Source: Campylobacterales bacterium
Lineage (GTDB): Bacteria; Campylobacterota; Campylobacteria; Campylobacterales; QNZT01
Direction of reading: 5' to 3'
DNA length: 44,480 nucleotides
Assembly: GCA_027023405.1 (NCBI GenBank)
Contig: JALVVN010000040.1
Span: forward strand, 34,809-79,288
A program made the position numbers and the translations under genes. This document shows, piece by piece, positions 15,714 to 23,895 of this stretch. The notes below the pieces were generated by a model that was given only the letters and a program-made list of their open reading frames with translations, was not told the origin of the DNA and did not search any database. Numbering within the stretch: position 1 is the first letter of the stretch; each line of letters begins with the position of its first letter.

Positions 15714-16763
15714 ATGTATCAAAACAAGCGATCAAATGACGATCAAAACTTTTGGATCTCCTATGCCGACTTGATGGCGGGACTGCTCTTTGTCTTTATC
15801 CTCATTGTGGGGGCGATCCTGATCCGTTATCTCTTTGCCAAAGCGGCTCTCGCACAAAAGATCGCCGATCTCAACCAAAGCAAAACCGCGCTCATACAGA
15901 CAAATCGTAAGCTCAATCAAAAAGATCACGCCCTGCACTCTCTCAAAAATCGTATCTCCAAACTCTCTAGTGATCTCTCTAAAGACAAGAGCAAACTCGC
16001 CCAAACCACCCAAGCGCTCAATCTCAAAAACAGCGAACTTGCGAAGCTCAAAGATCTCCTACTCGGATATGAACTCAACCAAACCAAACTTGAGAGCAAC
16101 CTCACCCAAACGGAGCAAAAATTGTCGCAAAATGAGCATATTCTTAGGCTCAAAGATGATGAAGTGGCGATGCTCTCCAAAAAGCTTATGGAAGAGTCCA
16201 AAGCACATCAAGCACTCGTTGAGGAGCTTAACATCACCAAAGTCAAGATCAAAAACCTCACCGGTATTCGCATCAAAGTAATCAAAAACCTCAAAAAAAA
16301 GCTCGGTAACTCCATCGATATCGATGCCAAAAGCGGAGCGATCCGTTTCTCCTCCAATATCCTGTTTAATAAGGGCTCCTACAAGATCAAGCCTGAAGCT
16401 AAAAAACAGCTCCAAAAGGATATCAAACGCTACATCGACGCCCTACTCCTTGATCCGAAAATCCGTGAAAATATCGATAAGATCATCATCGAAGGACATA
16501 CCGATACAGACGGTAGCTATCTCTACAATCTTGAACTCTCACAAAAAAGAGCTCTCTCGGTTTTGCAATTCATTTACAAGAATGACCCAAAAAATCGGGA
16601 TCTTTATAAACGCTACCTCAGCGCAAGCGGTCGATCTTTCTCCGATCTGATACGAGATCCTCAAGGTAGAGAAAACAAAGAGGCATCAAGGCGTATTGAG
16701 GTAAAATTTCGCATCAAAAATCAAAAGGCAATCCGCGAGTTAGAAAATTTTTTAGATCGGTAA
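15714..16763 (+). CDS. MotB/OmpA-family stator protein with long periplasmic coiled coil (ZorB-like)
   Basis: 349 residues. A short cytoplasmic N-terminus leads into one membrane helix (about 20-42). The ion-binding Asp19 is in ISYADLMAGLLFVF, the MotB/ZorB plug-helix motif. Residues about 45-200 are a long coiled coil rich in Lys, Asn, Leu and Gln. The C-terminus (about 215-340) is an OmpA/MotB peptidoglycan-binding domain (ILFNKGSYKIKPEA, IIIEGHTDTDGSYLYNLELSQKRA, EASRRIEVKF). It should anchor the motor formed with the preceding gene's product to peptidoglycan. The very long spacer between channel and wall-binding domain is unlike MotB and ZorB. Function is unknown: motility, gliding-type transport, phage defence or envelope work are all open. 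Confidence 0.86.
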   Translation: MYQNKRSNDDQNFWISYADLMAGLLFVFILIVGAILIRYLFAKAALAQKIADLNQSKTALIQTNRKLNQKDHALHSLKNRISKLSSDLSKDKSKLAQTTQALNLKNSELAKLKDLLLGYELNQTKLESNLTQTEQKLSQNEHILRLKDDEVAMLSKKLMEESKAHQALVEELNITKVKIKNLTGIRIKVIKNLKKKLGNSIDIDAKSGAIRFSSNILFNKGSYKIKPEAKKQLQKDIKRYIDALLLDPKIRENIDKIIIEGHTDTDGSYLYNLELSQKRALSVLQFIYKNDPKNRDLYKRYLSASGRSFSDLIRDPQGRENKEASRRIEVKFRIKNQKAIRELENFLDR

Positions 16764-16768
16764 TTTTA

Positions 16769-16777
16769 TGGTATAGT
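16769..16777 (+). promoter_or_regulatory. Extended -10-like element before the DUF533 gene
   Basis: TGGTATAGT: TG, one base, then TATAGT (5 of 6 to consensus), 66 nt before the ATG at 16844. It suggests this gene has its own promoter apart from the motor pair. A perfect AAGGAG lies about 14 nt before the ATG. Confidence 0.4.
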
Positions 16778-16843
16778 ATTATGATGTCAGGCTGTGTTTT
16801 ATTTAAAACTAAATTATAAAGATAATAAGGAGAAGATATAACA

Positions 16844-17734
16844 ATGGATGCAATCGATACGATCAAGGTTTTAGGAAGCTTACTCGGAAGTGGTGGACTC
16901 TCAAAAGGGAGCGGTGGAAATGTACTGGGTAATATTTTGGGAAGTGCACTCGGACAATCAAGCCAACAACAAACCCAAGGCGGTGGAATGCTCGGTGATA
17001 TTCTTGGAAATTTGATGGGTGGCGGAAATGCCAAAACTACAACCGGCGGATCACTCGGTGATCTACTCGGTGGATTGATGAAAGGTCAAAATCAAACCCA
17101 ACAATCCCAAGGTGGCGGTTTGGGTGATTTGCTCGGATCACTCTTAAAAGGACAAAACACTCCCGCGCAAGCACCTGCAACCCAATCAAGCGGTATGGGC
17201 GACATCCTCGGAAATCTTTTGGGTGGCGGATCACAGAGTAGTAGCGGTGCGACTGCCGGTGGATTGGGCGGTCTTTTGACGGGCGCATTGGCAAAATATA
17301 TGCAATCCCAACATGCCGATCAGCCAAATCCTACACCAGAGAGCGCTGATCACCTTCCTCAAGGCGTCAATCCGCAAGATGCTATGTCACAAGCAAATAT
17401 TCTCATCAAAGCGATGATCAATGCTGCCAAAAGCGACGGACAACTCGACGAACATGAACAGCAAAAAATTCTTGCTAAACTTGGTGAACTCTCCCCTAGT
17501 GAGATCGCATTTTTGAAAAAAGAGTTTAGTGAACCACTTGATATCGATGCCTTTGTGAAAGAAGTTCCGCGAGGATTGGAGCAACAAGTCTATGCCCTAT
17601 CTCTTTCTGCTATTGATCTTGATACCAATAAAGAGGCACGCTATTTAGCTGAACTTGGTCAAAAACTTGGTATCTCTCCTGAGATGGCAAATGCGATCCA
17701 TGAACATTTAGGTGCACCAAAACTCTACGCATAA
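16844..17734 (+). CDS. DUF533 (TerB/YebE-like) protein with glycine-rich repeats
   Basis: 296 residues in two parts. Residues 1-150 are Gly/Leu/Gln-rich and contain about six imperfect copies of a unit like GGGLGDLLGSLLKGQ (near 24, 47, 68, 90, 116 and 139), separated by Gln/Ser/Thr linkers. Residues 180-295 form an all-helical TerB/DUF533 domain: ILIKAMINAAKSDGQLDEHEQQKILAKL, with acidic residues, then YALSLSAIDLDTNKEARYLAELGQKLGI. DUF533 is found in inner-membrane or soluble proteins of unknown function. The Gly repeats could form glycine-zipper-like amphipathic helices in a membrane. It follows the motor pair in the same direction after 80 nt. Confidence 0.8.
   Translation: MDAIDTIKVLGSLLGSGGLSKGSGGNVLGNILGSALGQSSQQQTQGGGMLGDILGNLMGGGNAKTTTGGSLGDLLGGLMKGQNQTQQSQGGGLGDLLGSLLKGQNTPAQAPATQSSGMGDILGNLLGGGSQSSSGATAGGLGGLLTGALAKYMQSQHADQPNPTPESADHLPQGVNPQDAMSQANILIKAMINAAKSDGQLDEHEQQKILAKLGELSPSEIAFLKKEFSEPLDIDAFVKEVPRGLEQQVYALSLSAIDLDTNKEARYLAELGQKLGISPEMANAIHEHLGAPKLYA
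16913..17290 (+). repeat. Gly/Leu-rich imperfect protein repeats
   Basis: About six copies of a 14-16 residue unit (consensus GGxLGDxLGxLxxG) spaced about 22 residues apart, within the DUF533 gene. The DNA copies are diverged, so they are old, but homologous recombination between them could change copy number. Confidence 0.65.
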
Positions 17735-17755
17735 ACGCATACTTTTACAAATTGT

Positions 17756-17785
17756 GTCATTGGTTCCACTTTTGGTTCCGATGAC
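17756..17785 (+). terminator. Two-tier hairpin between the DUF533 gene and mdh
   Basis: An 8-bp outer stem GTCATTGG/CCGATGAC (one G-U pair), a symmetrical TT/TT internal loop, then an inner 3-bp CCA/TGG stem with a CTTT loop. It lies 21 nt after the DUF533 stop. There is no T-run, so it may be a weak terminator, a leader structure or a processing site. Confidence 0.45.
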
Positions 17786-17816
17786 CTCTTCTCAGCCAAA
17801 ACAAAGTAAAAACCAA

Positions 17817-17822
17817 TATAAT
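17817..17822 (+). promoter_or_regulatory. -10 element for mdh
   Basis: A perfect TATAAT, 37 nt before the mdh ATG at 17854, in an AT-rich stretch. AAGGAG follows with 9-nt spacing to the ATG. No -35 is seen. Confidence 0.5.
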
Positions 17823-17853
17823 AATTTAATATTTTTATAAGGAGTATGCCGTA

Positions 17854-18798
17854 ATGGGTAGAAAAGTCGGAATAGTCGGAGCAGGAGCAGTCGGAGCAAG
17901 TGCAGCGTATGCATTGGCAATCAAGGGAAGTTGCGATGAGATAGTGTTGTATGATATCTTTCCTGAAGTGGCACTAGGTAAAGCGATCGATATCGGACAA
18001 GCGGCAACATTTGCGCCAAATGTAGCAACCGTTACTGCGGCAGAATCTCCCGAAGGGCTCAAAGATTGTGATGTGGTAGTCGTCACGGCGGGTGTGCCTA
18101 GAAAGAGCGATATGACCAGAGCGGATCTGCTCAATGTCAATGCCAAGATCGTCAAAGATGTCACGGAAAATATTGTCAAATATTCACCCGATGCCGTTGT
18201 CATTTGCGTCTCCAATCCTCTTGATGTGATGACCTATGTGATGCAAAAACTCACAGGCTGGGATCGAAGCCGTGTCATCGGTATGGCAGGGGTACTTGAC
18301 GGTGCGAGAATGGCATATCAAGTCACCAAAAAGTTAGGCTATGGTGCACCGACAACCCGCACAATGGTGATTGGCGAACATGGACTCAAGATGATCCCTT
18401 ATGCCGATGTATCGAGTGTAGGCGGTATAGCTCTCAAAGAGCTTTTGAGTGAAAAAGAGCTCGAAGATGTAGCGATCAAAACCAGAGACGGCGGTGCGGA
18501 GATCGTTAGCCACCTCAAAACTTCCGGCTACTATGCGCCGGGTAGCTCAATCGCCTATATGGTAGAAACGATTTTAGATGATACCAAGGCAGTACTTTCA
18601 GCCTGTGTGATGCTTGAGGGTGAGTACGGCTACAAGGATCAGACACTGGGTGTACCGATCGTCTTGGGTCGTAACGGTATGGAGAAGATCATCGAAATGG
18701 AAATGGATAAAACGACAAAAGCCAAGCTAAATGAAGCGGCGGAATCAATCAAAAGCGGTATTGAAATCCTCAAAGAAGAGGGATTTTTCAAAGCGTAA
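17854..18798 (+). CDS. mdh: Malate dehydrogenase
   Basis: A 314-residue NAD-dependent dehydrogenase of the LDH-like MDH type (about 310 residues usual). It interconverts malate and oxaloacetate in the cytoplasmic (reductive) TCA cycle. The nucleotide-binding GAGAVGASAAYALA motif is at 9-22 with acidic Asp34 after the second strand. The substrate loop AGVPRKSDMTR carries Arg83, the residue that separates MDH from LDH (Gln there), plus Arg89. Arg152 and the catalytic His176 in GEHG are present. It has its own promoter and converges with nfo. Confidence 0.95.
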   Translation: MGRKVGIVGAGAVGASAAYALAIKGSCDEIVLYDIFPEVALGKAIDIGQAATFAPNVATVTAAESPEGLKDCDVVVVTAGVPRKSDMTRADLLNVNAKIVKDVTENIVKYSPDAVVICVSNPLDVMTYVMQKLTGWDRSRVIGMAGVLDGARMAYQVTKKLGYGAPTTRTMVIGEHGLKMIPYADVSSVGGIALKELLSEKELEDVAIKTRDGGAEIVSHLKTSGYYAPGSSIAYMVETILDDTKAVLSACVMLEGEYGYKDQTLGVPIVLGRNGMEKIIEMEMDKTTKAKLNEAAESIKSGIEILKEEGFFKA

Positions 18799-18800
18799 TC

Positions 18801-19649
18801 TTAACTCTCCATAAAGCTATAGAGGAGTCTGATCTCCTCTGCCCAAATCGTCTCATCAATCGTCTCTAAGATGAGCGGTATATCATCCATTCGCGTATCA
18901 TTCATAATAAATCGAAACGCATCCAATCCGATCTTGCCTTTTCCCAAACTATGATGACGATCGACTCGAGATCCCAAATCGGGTTTGGAATCGTTTATAT
19001 GCATCCCCTTAAGATACTCAAAACCGACGATCTCATCGAAAGAGTGCCAAGTTTGTTCATATGCCTCTTTGGTACGAATATCATAACCGGCGGTAAACAT
19101 ATGACAGGTATCGATACAGACACCGACTCTGCTCTGGTCGATACTTTTGTCGATAAGATAGGCGAGATGTTCAAATTTATATCCGAGATTGCTCCCCTGC
19201 CCTGCGGTGTTTTCGATAACCAACGAAACCCCCTGTGTCTTTTGGAGTGTCTCATTCATCGACTCAGCGATGCGATCCAAGCACTCCTCTTCACTGATCT
19301 TTTTGAGATGGCTACCTGGATGAAAATTGAGCCGATCAAGTCCAAGCTGTTCACAACGGGTCACTTCATCAATAAATGCTTCGAGGGATTTTTGGCGCTT
19401 CTCCTCTTCCGGATGACCGAGATTGATTAGGTAACTATCGTGAGGAAGGATATGTTTAGGCAATATCCCCAATACTTCAAGTCTCTCTTTAAATTTGTCA
19501 ATCGTCTCCTGTTCATAGGGTTTGGCTTTCCATTGGCGCTGGTTTTTGGTAAAGAGCGCAAAGGCTTTTGCACCGATCGACTCTGCATTTTTAGGGGCAT
19601 TAAAGACCCCACCACTCGCACTCACATGCGCCCCGACAAATTTACTCAT
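18801..19649 (-). CDS. nfo: Endonuclease IV
   Basis: A 282-residue AP endonuclease of the Nfo family (about 280 residues), a TIM-barrel enzyme with three zinc ions that cuts DNA 5' of abasic sites in base excision repair. Characteristic segments are [14 protein letters not shown] at the N-terminus, [22 protein letters not shown], the metal ligands in VIENTAGQG and [14 protein letters not shown], and [22 protein letters not shown]. The ATG at 19649 overlaps the stop of the preceding lipoprotein gene as ATGA, so the two are translated in step although no functional link is evident. Confidence 0.95.
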   Translation of the reverse strand: MSKFVGAHVSASGGVFNAPKNAESIGAKAFALFTKNQRQWKAKPYEQETIDKFKERLEVLGILPKHILPHDSYLINLGHPEEEKRQKSLEAFIDEVTRCEQLGLDRLNFHPGSHLKKISEEECLDRIAESMNETLQKTQGVSLVIENTAGQGSNLGYKFEHLAYLIDKSIDQSRVGVCIDTCHMFTAGYDIRTKEAYEQTWHSFDEIVGFEYLKGMHINDSKPDLGSRVDRHHSLGKGKIGLDAFRFIMNDTRMDDIPLILETIDETIWAEEIRLLYSFMES

Positions 19650-20377
19650 TTAAGGCGTCTCAACTTGATAGTAAGATGATTTTTCGTATCTTTGAAGTAG
19701 ATACTACCCGGTGTGGTCTTATAGCGAATTGTATATTGAGGCGTATCAATCTTTTGCATAAAACCACCGGTAATGCGTCTAAGATTTTTCCCCCCGAAAA
19801 TAGGTTGCTTTGTAAGCACTTGGTTAATCAATTCCGGCGGATAAGCGGACGAAAGATAGTCTTGGTTAAACTCCTCTTTGGAAATACAGTTGTGATCTAC
19901 ACATACATCACTAGAGATTTTGAGTGTCACAAGCGGTTTTCCCGCACTCAAAACCTGTAAATCAATCACCCCGTTCTCCTCATGCATAAATGCCGCATCA
20001 GCATAAGCAAAGCGCTTGGTTTTGAGTGTCGCAACATAACTTTGAGAAATAGTCGGATCCATCACCGCTTCATCGCCCGCTTCAAGCGTAACCGGTGTCT
20101 GATCGATCTCCGTGCCGAGACTTGGTTGATCTGCGGAGGGTGTCGTGACATTAGTTTCATTTGTTTCTGTCGTTTCGACAACTGCACCCGGGATTAGCTC
20201 AGGATTGTTCAGGGGGTTGGAATTTTTTGCCGGTGTACCGAGTATCTGATGTTGTTTTGAGTTTGATGCTATCTGTGGCATATGAGGTCTATCGAGTTTT
20301 CCTCTGACAACAATAGGCTTTTGTCCACAACCGACTAATAATGACAGTGCAATGAGTGTAAATAGTAAATTTTTCAT
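19646..20377 (-). CDS. Lipoprotein of unknown function
   Basis: 243 residues from the ATG at 20377, which has AAGGAG 5 nt upstream; a longer start at 20407 would place polar residues before the signal. The signal (1-16) ends in the lipobox LVGC. Residues 20-110 are Asn/Thr/Pro-rich and probably disordered ([10 protein letters not shown]). The C-terminal half (about 115-243) is a compact beta-rich domain with a conserved-looking [17 protein letters not shown] pair of cysteines that may bind metal or form a disulfide. I recognise no family. It is co-transcribed with nfo by a 4-nt overlap, which looks like packing, not function. Confidence 0.7.
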   Translation of the reverse strand: MKNLLFTLIALSLLVGCGQKPIVVRGKLDRPHMPQIASNSKQHQILGTPAKNSNPLNNPELIPGAVVETTETNETNVTTPSADQPSLGTEIDQTPVTLEAGDEAVMDPTISQSYVATLKTKRFAYADAAFMHEENGVIDLQVLSAGKPLVTLKISSDVCVDHNCISKEEFNQDYLSSAYPPELINQVLTKQPIFGGKNLRRITGGFMQKIDTPQYTIRYKTTPGSIYFKDTKNHLTIKLRRLK

Positions 20378-20470
20378 ACTTACTCCTTTCAGTAAAGATC
20401 TTAACATATCAAAAGCAAATTTTAGATATATTCTCCCAATTTTAAATAATCAGAATAGTAAAGGATAACA

Positions 20471-21799
20471 ATGAGCATAACAGCGAAAAAGATCGATTCT
20501 GCGAATGCAGAGATTAAAAGTACCATCAGCGCGGAAATAATTGATAAAAAAGTAAATGAAGTTGCTAAAGTTGCAGCCAAAGATATGAAAGTTGATGGTT
20601 TTAGAAAAGGGAAAGTGCCGGTACATGTCGTTAAGGCTCGTTATGGTGATAAACTCCAAGAAGATGCGAAAAATGAGGCAATTCGAGAAGTTTATGAGGA
20701 GGGGCTTAAAGAGCTCAAACTAGATCCATCTGTCATTATCGGAGAGCCACAAGTCACTAAGTTTGAAGAGAAAGATGGAGGATATGAACTAGAAATATCT
20801 ATCGCAATGCGACCGGAGATCAAACTAGAGGGCTATAAAGATCTCATTCCAGACTTTAAAAAACCGTCCGTTACAAAAGAGGAGGAAGAGAAACGCCTTA
20901 CAGAGATGCTTGAGTCCGTTGCGACACTCAAGCCCATTAAAGATAATAGAGCACTCAAAAAGGGTGATTTTGCACTTTTCGATTTTGAGGGATTTTTAAA
21001 CGGTGAGCCATTCGCAGGCGGTAAAGCGGAGGGCTATACGCTAGAGATCGGAAGTGGTCAGTTTATTCCCGGTTTTGAAGAGGGCATGATCGGGATGAAG
21101 GTCGATGAGGAGAGAGATATCGAAGTCACTTTTCCCGAAAACTACAACTCTAGTGATTTGGCGGGCAAAGATGTTATTTTTAAAGTTAAATTGCTTGAAA
21201 TTCAAGAAAAAGTGGTTCCTGCCGATCTAGATGAGGAAGTGCTGAAGAAGTTACTTCCCGGTGAAGAGAAGCCCACTGAAAAGCTACTCAAAGAAAAAAT
21301 AAAAGAGCAATTGGAGAATGAAAAACTTGCTAAGCTTTACCAAGAAGAGGTGAAGCCAAGATATGTTGAAGCACTTGTCAAAAAGTACAAGATTGACCTA
21401 CCGAAGAACATTGTCGAACAAGAGGTTGATATGGCATTTAGAAACGGGCTCGCTTCCATGAGTCAGGAGGAGATTGAGAAAATTTCCAATGATGCCGATG
21501 CAGCCAAAGAGAAACGAGAAGAGTATCGAAAAGATGCGGAAGATAGTGTCAAATTGACTTTTATCGTTGATGAGCTTGCAAGAGAAGAGCAGATCGTCGT
21601 TGATGATCAAGAGGTCATGACTGCAATCTATATGGAGGCGCTACAAACTGGACAAGAGCCTCAAGCTTACATCAAGCAATATGAAGATCAAGGGCTATTA
21701 CCGGCAGTTAAGATGGCGATCATCGAAGATAAGCTCTTTGCAAAACTATTCAATGAAAAGAGTGAAGCACCGAAGAAAAGCACTTCTTCAAAAAAATAA
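20471..21799 (+). CDS. tig: Trigger factor
   Basis: A 442-residue ribosome-associated chaperone and peptidyl-prolyl isomerase. The N-terminal ribosome-binding domain has the VDGFRKGKVPVHVVKARYG signature (about 42-60; the usual tail-docking GFRxGKxP). The central FKBP domain (about 155-240) shows KGDFALFDFEGFLNGEPFAGGKAEGY and FIPGFEEGMIGMK, and the C-terminal helical cradle follows to a Lys/Ser-rich tail. AAGGATAACA before the ATG at 20471 gives the ribosome site. It heads the tig-clpP-GGDEF-like-def-comM run, in which tig next to clpP is a widely conserved pairing of folding and proteolysis. Confidence 0.97.
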   Translation: MSITAKKIDSANAEIKSTISAEIIDKKVNEVAKVAAKDMKVDGFRKGKVPVHVVKARYGDKLQEDAKNEAIREVYEEGLKELKLDPSVIIGEPQVTKFEEKDGGYELEISIAMRPEIKLEGYKDLIPDFKKPSVTKEEEEKRLTEMLESVATLKPIKDNRALKKGDFALFDFEGFLNGEPFAGGKAEGYTLEIGSGQFIPGFEEGMIGMKVDEERDIEVTFPENYNSSDLAGKDVIFKVKLLEIQEKVVPADLDEEVLKKLLPGEEKPTEKLLKEKIKEQLENEKLAKLYQEEVKPRYVEALVKKYKIDLPKNIVEQEVDMAFRNGLASMSQEEIEKISNDADAAKEKREEYRKDAEDSVKLTFIVDELAREEQIVVDDQEVMTAIYMEALQTGQEPQAYIKQYEDQGLLPAVKMAIIEDKLFAKLFNEKSEAPKKSTSSKK

Positions 21800-21820
21800 T
21801 TTTATTAAGGGGATAAAGAG

Positions 21821-22402
21821 ATGAGTTATGTACCGATAGTCATTGAAAAAACAGGTCGAGGAGAGCGAAGCTACGATATATACTCTCGACTTTTAAGAGA
21901 TCGTATTATTATGCTAAACGGTGAGGTCAATGATGCGGTTTCCGCTTCTATCGTCGCGCAACTCCTCTTTTTGGAAGCTGAAGATCCGGATAAAGATATC
22001 TACCTCTATATCAACTCTCCCGGCGGGGTGATCACTTCAGGTATGGCAATGTACGATACGATGAACTATATCAAACCGGATGTGAGCACTATCTGTATTG
22101 GTCAAGCGGCATCGATGGGGGCATTTTTGCTCTCTTCGGGCGCTAAAGGAAAACGATTTGCGCTACCCAATGCACGAATTATGATCCACCAGCCGCTTGG
22201 AGGTGCGCAAGGACAAGCCACCGATATTCAAATCCAAGCCAAAGAGATTCAGCGCATGAAAGACTCTCTCAACCAACTCATCGCTGAACAAACAGGAAAA
22301 CCCTTAGAGCAGATCGAAAAAGATACTGATCGTGACAATTTCATGAGTGCACAAGAAGCGGCAGAATACGGCTTGATCGATAAAGTACTTGAAAAGCATT
22401 AA
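21821..22402 (+). CDS. clpP: ATP-dependent Clp protease proteolytic subunit
   Basis: A 193-residue serine peptidase that forms the tetradecameric ClpP barrel and degrades proteins unfolded by ClpX or ClpA. The triad is Ser98 ([11 protein letters not shown]), His123 (MIHQPLGG) and Asp172 ([13 protein letters not shown]). It has the hydrophobic handle helix and the usual start [25 protein letters not shown], with no long propeptide. AAGGGGAT precedes the ATG. It lies 21 nt after tig. Confidence 0.97.
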   Translation: MSYVPIVIEKTGRGERSYDIYSRLLRDRIIMLNGEVNDAVSASIVAQLLFLEAEDPDKDIYLYINSPGGVITSGMAMYDTMNYIKPDVSTICIGQAASMGAFLLSSGAKGKRFALPNARIMIHQPLGGAQGQATDIQIQAKEIQRMKDSLNQLIAEQTGKPLEQIEKDTDRDNFMSAQEAAEYGLIDKVLEKH

Positions 22403-22423
22403 GAAGATAAGAGAGGAAAAAAG

Positions 22424-23380
22424 ATGAGTATCACGCTTGATGAAAAACATAAACTCATTGATAGAAGTGTAGATCAAAACAAAAATAAAGCTGACATACT
22501 CAAAAAAGTTAATCTCACTTCAAAACAGGCATTGGCAGCAATGGCAAAAGAGAAGGTCATTGCAACGCCTGCAAACTACAAAAGTTACTTTGAAAATCAA
22601 CTTGAAAAGTGCGATCCTAAAGAGCAAAAAGAGCTTCAAGCTCTCATTGCATCTGAAGAAGAGGATGAGAGTGCCTATATCGCAACACTTGAAAAAGAGA
22701 TTCACAGTGCCTACCTACACATCAAAAAGATGGCAGAGATCATAGCAGCTTCCTATGTCAAGATCAATGAGACAAAAAAATTGACCGCCGATGTGATAAA
22801 AAATCCTTCACCGGCACAATTAAACGCCTATCAAGAGAAACTCACCAAAACAGTCGCACTTCTCAATAAAGAGCTCAAACAGACGAAAGAAAACTATCGT
22901 AAAACTGCGGAGATAATCTCTACATTCAGTAAAAATACGATGTTTGACAAAAAGTATGATGTTTATAACAAACAATATCTCCTCAAAACATTAGAGAGTA
23001 TAATCAAAAATGCCGAACTCTTTGACTATGCCAATACTCTCTTGGCTGTTCGAATCAAACCGGATATCTTCTCGCATATCAAACTCAACAGAGACAAAGA
23101 GATGCTCAACCGTACTTTGGCAAAACTCCTCTACAAACGATCACGCCGTAGTGATATCATTGCACACTACGAGGATGGAATCTTTATGATCGTTCTTAAA
23201 CATACAGATGTGAAACTTGCAAATATCACCATTGAGAGAATCAAAGATATGCTTGAGAGTGCAAATTTTATGATAGACGGCAATGAGATCGAGATCGCGT
23301 TGGATTTTGCGCTTCGTCCTATCGACAAAGAGGATATTAAAGAGCTCATCATTACCGAAACGATAGATAGTTTACAATGA
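22424..23380 (+). CDS. Degenerate GGDEF protein with intact I-site (probable c-di-GMP binder)
   Basis: 318 residues. The N-terminal half (about 1-165) is helical with a [15 protein letters not shown] segment also found at the start of many Campylobacterota GGDEF proteins. The C-terminal half (about 175-310) is a GGDEF fold: [16 protein letters not shown] replaces the DxLTGLxNRR block, and the active-site hairpin reads [18 protein letters not shown]. The catalytic GGDEF has become EDGIF (250-254), so diguanylate cyclase activity is not expected. The inhibitory-site RxxD (Arg241-Asp244) is kept at its exact distance of five residues. That pattern is seen in GGDEF domains that bind c-di-GMP as receptors. 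It starts 21 nt after clpP, and its stop overlaps def as ATGA, tying it to the protein-maturation operon. Confidence 0.8.
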   Translation: MSITLDEKHKLIDRSVDQNKNKADILKKVNLTSKQALAAMAKEKVIATPANYKSYFENQLEKCDPKEQKELQALIASEEEDESAYIATLEKEIHSAYLHIKKMAEIIAASYVKINETKKLTADVIKNPSPAQLNAYQEKLTKTVALLNKELKQTKENYRKTAEIISTFSKNTMFDKKYDVYNKQYLLKTLESIIKNAELFDYANTLLAVRIKPDIFSHIKLNRDKEMLNRTLAKLLYKRSRRSDIIAHYEDGIFMIVLKHTDVKLANITIERIKDMLESANFMIDGNEIEIALDFALRPIDKEDIKELIITETIDSLQ

Positions 23381-23892
23381 TACGAGAAATTGTCACCTAC
23401 CCTAATAAACTCCTTAAAACGCGTTCTAAATCTGTTGAACAATTTGATCAAACTCTCCATACCCTGCTTGACGACATGTATGAGACCATGATTAACAAAA
23501 ATGGTATCGGTCTAGCCGCCATTCAAGTTGCAGAGCCGATCTGTGCTCTCATCATCAATCTCCCCGATGAAGATGACAAGCAAAAAAAAGAGGACTTGCT
23601 AGAACTCATCAATCCTGAAATCATTGAGATGGAGGGGAGCACAATTTATAAAGAGGGGTGCTTGAGCGTTCCCCAATATTATGAAGATGTACAACGGGCA
23701 GAATGGGTGCGAGTGCGCTACTGCGATCGTTTTGGAAAACAATATGAAATGGAGTGTGATGAGTTGTTAGCCATTGCGGTACAACATGAGATGGATCACC
23801 TTAAGGGTGAACTCTTTATCGAGAAACTCTCCTATCTAAAACGAAAGAAATTTGAAAAAGAGTGGAAAAAACGACTCAAAGAGAAGAAGTGA
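23377..23892 (+). CDS. def: Peptide deformylase
   Basis: 171 residues, the usual length. It removes the formyl group from the N-terminal methionine of new proteins. All three motifs are intact: GIGLAAIQV (43-51), EGCLS (93-97, metal ligand Cys95) and QHEMDHLKG, with His137 and His141 as ligands and catalytic Glu138. The metal is normally Fe2+. The ATG overlaps the GGDEF-like gene by 4 nt and comM starts 3 nt after the stop, so it is embedded in the operon. Confidence 0.97.
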   Translation: MIREIVTYPNKLLKTRSKSVEQFDQTLHTLLDDMYETMINKNGIGLAAIQVAEPICALIINLPDEDDKQKKEDLLELINPEIIEMEGSTIYKEGCLSVPQYYEDVQRAEWVRVRYCDRFGKQYEMECDELLAIAVQHEMDHLKGELFIEKLSYLKRKKFEKEWKKRLKEKK

Positions 23893-23895
23893 TCG

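Noticed and set aside
14577-17734. A complete Zorya phage-defence system
   Set aside because: Only ZorA/ZorB-like channel and anchor proteins are seen. The next gene is a Gly-rich DUF533 protein, with no SNF2 helicase (ZorD), ZorC or HNH nuclease (ZorE), and the coiled coil is mainly in the B subunit, not the A subunit.
22424-23380. Active diguanylate cyclase
   Set aside because: The GGDEF signature is replaced by EDGIF and the preceding DxLTGLxNRR block is degraded.
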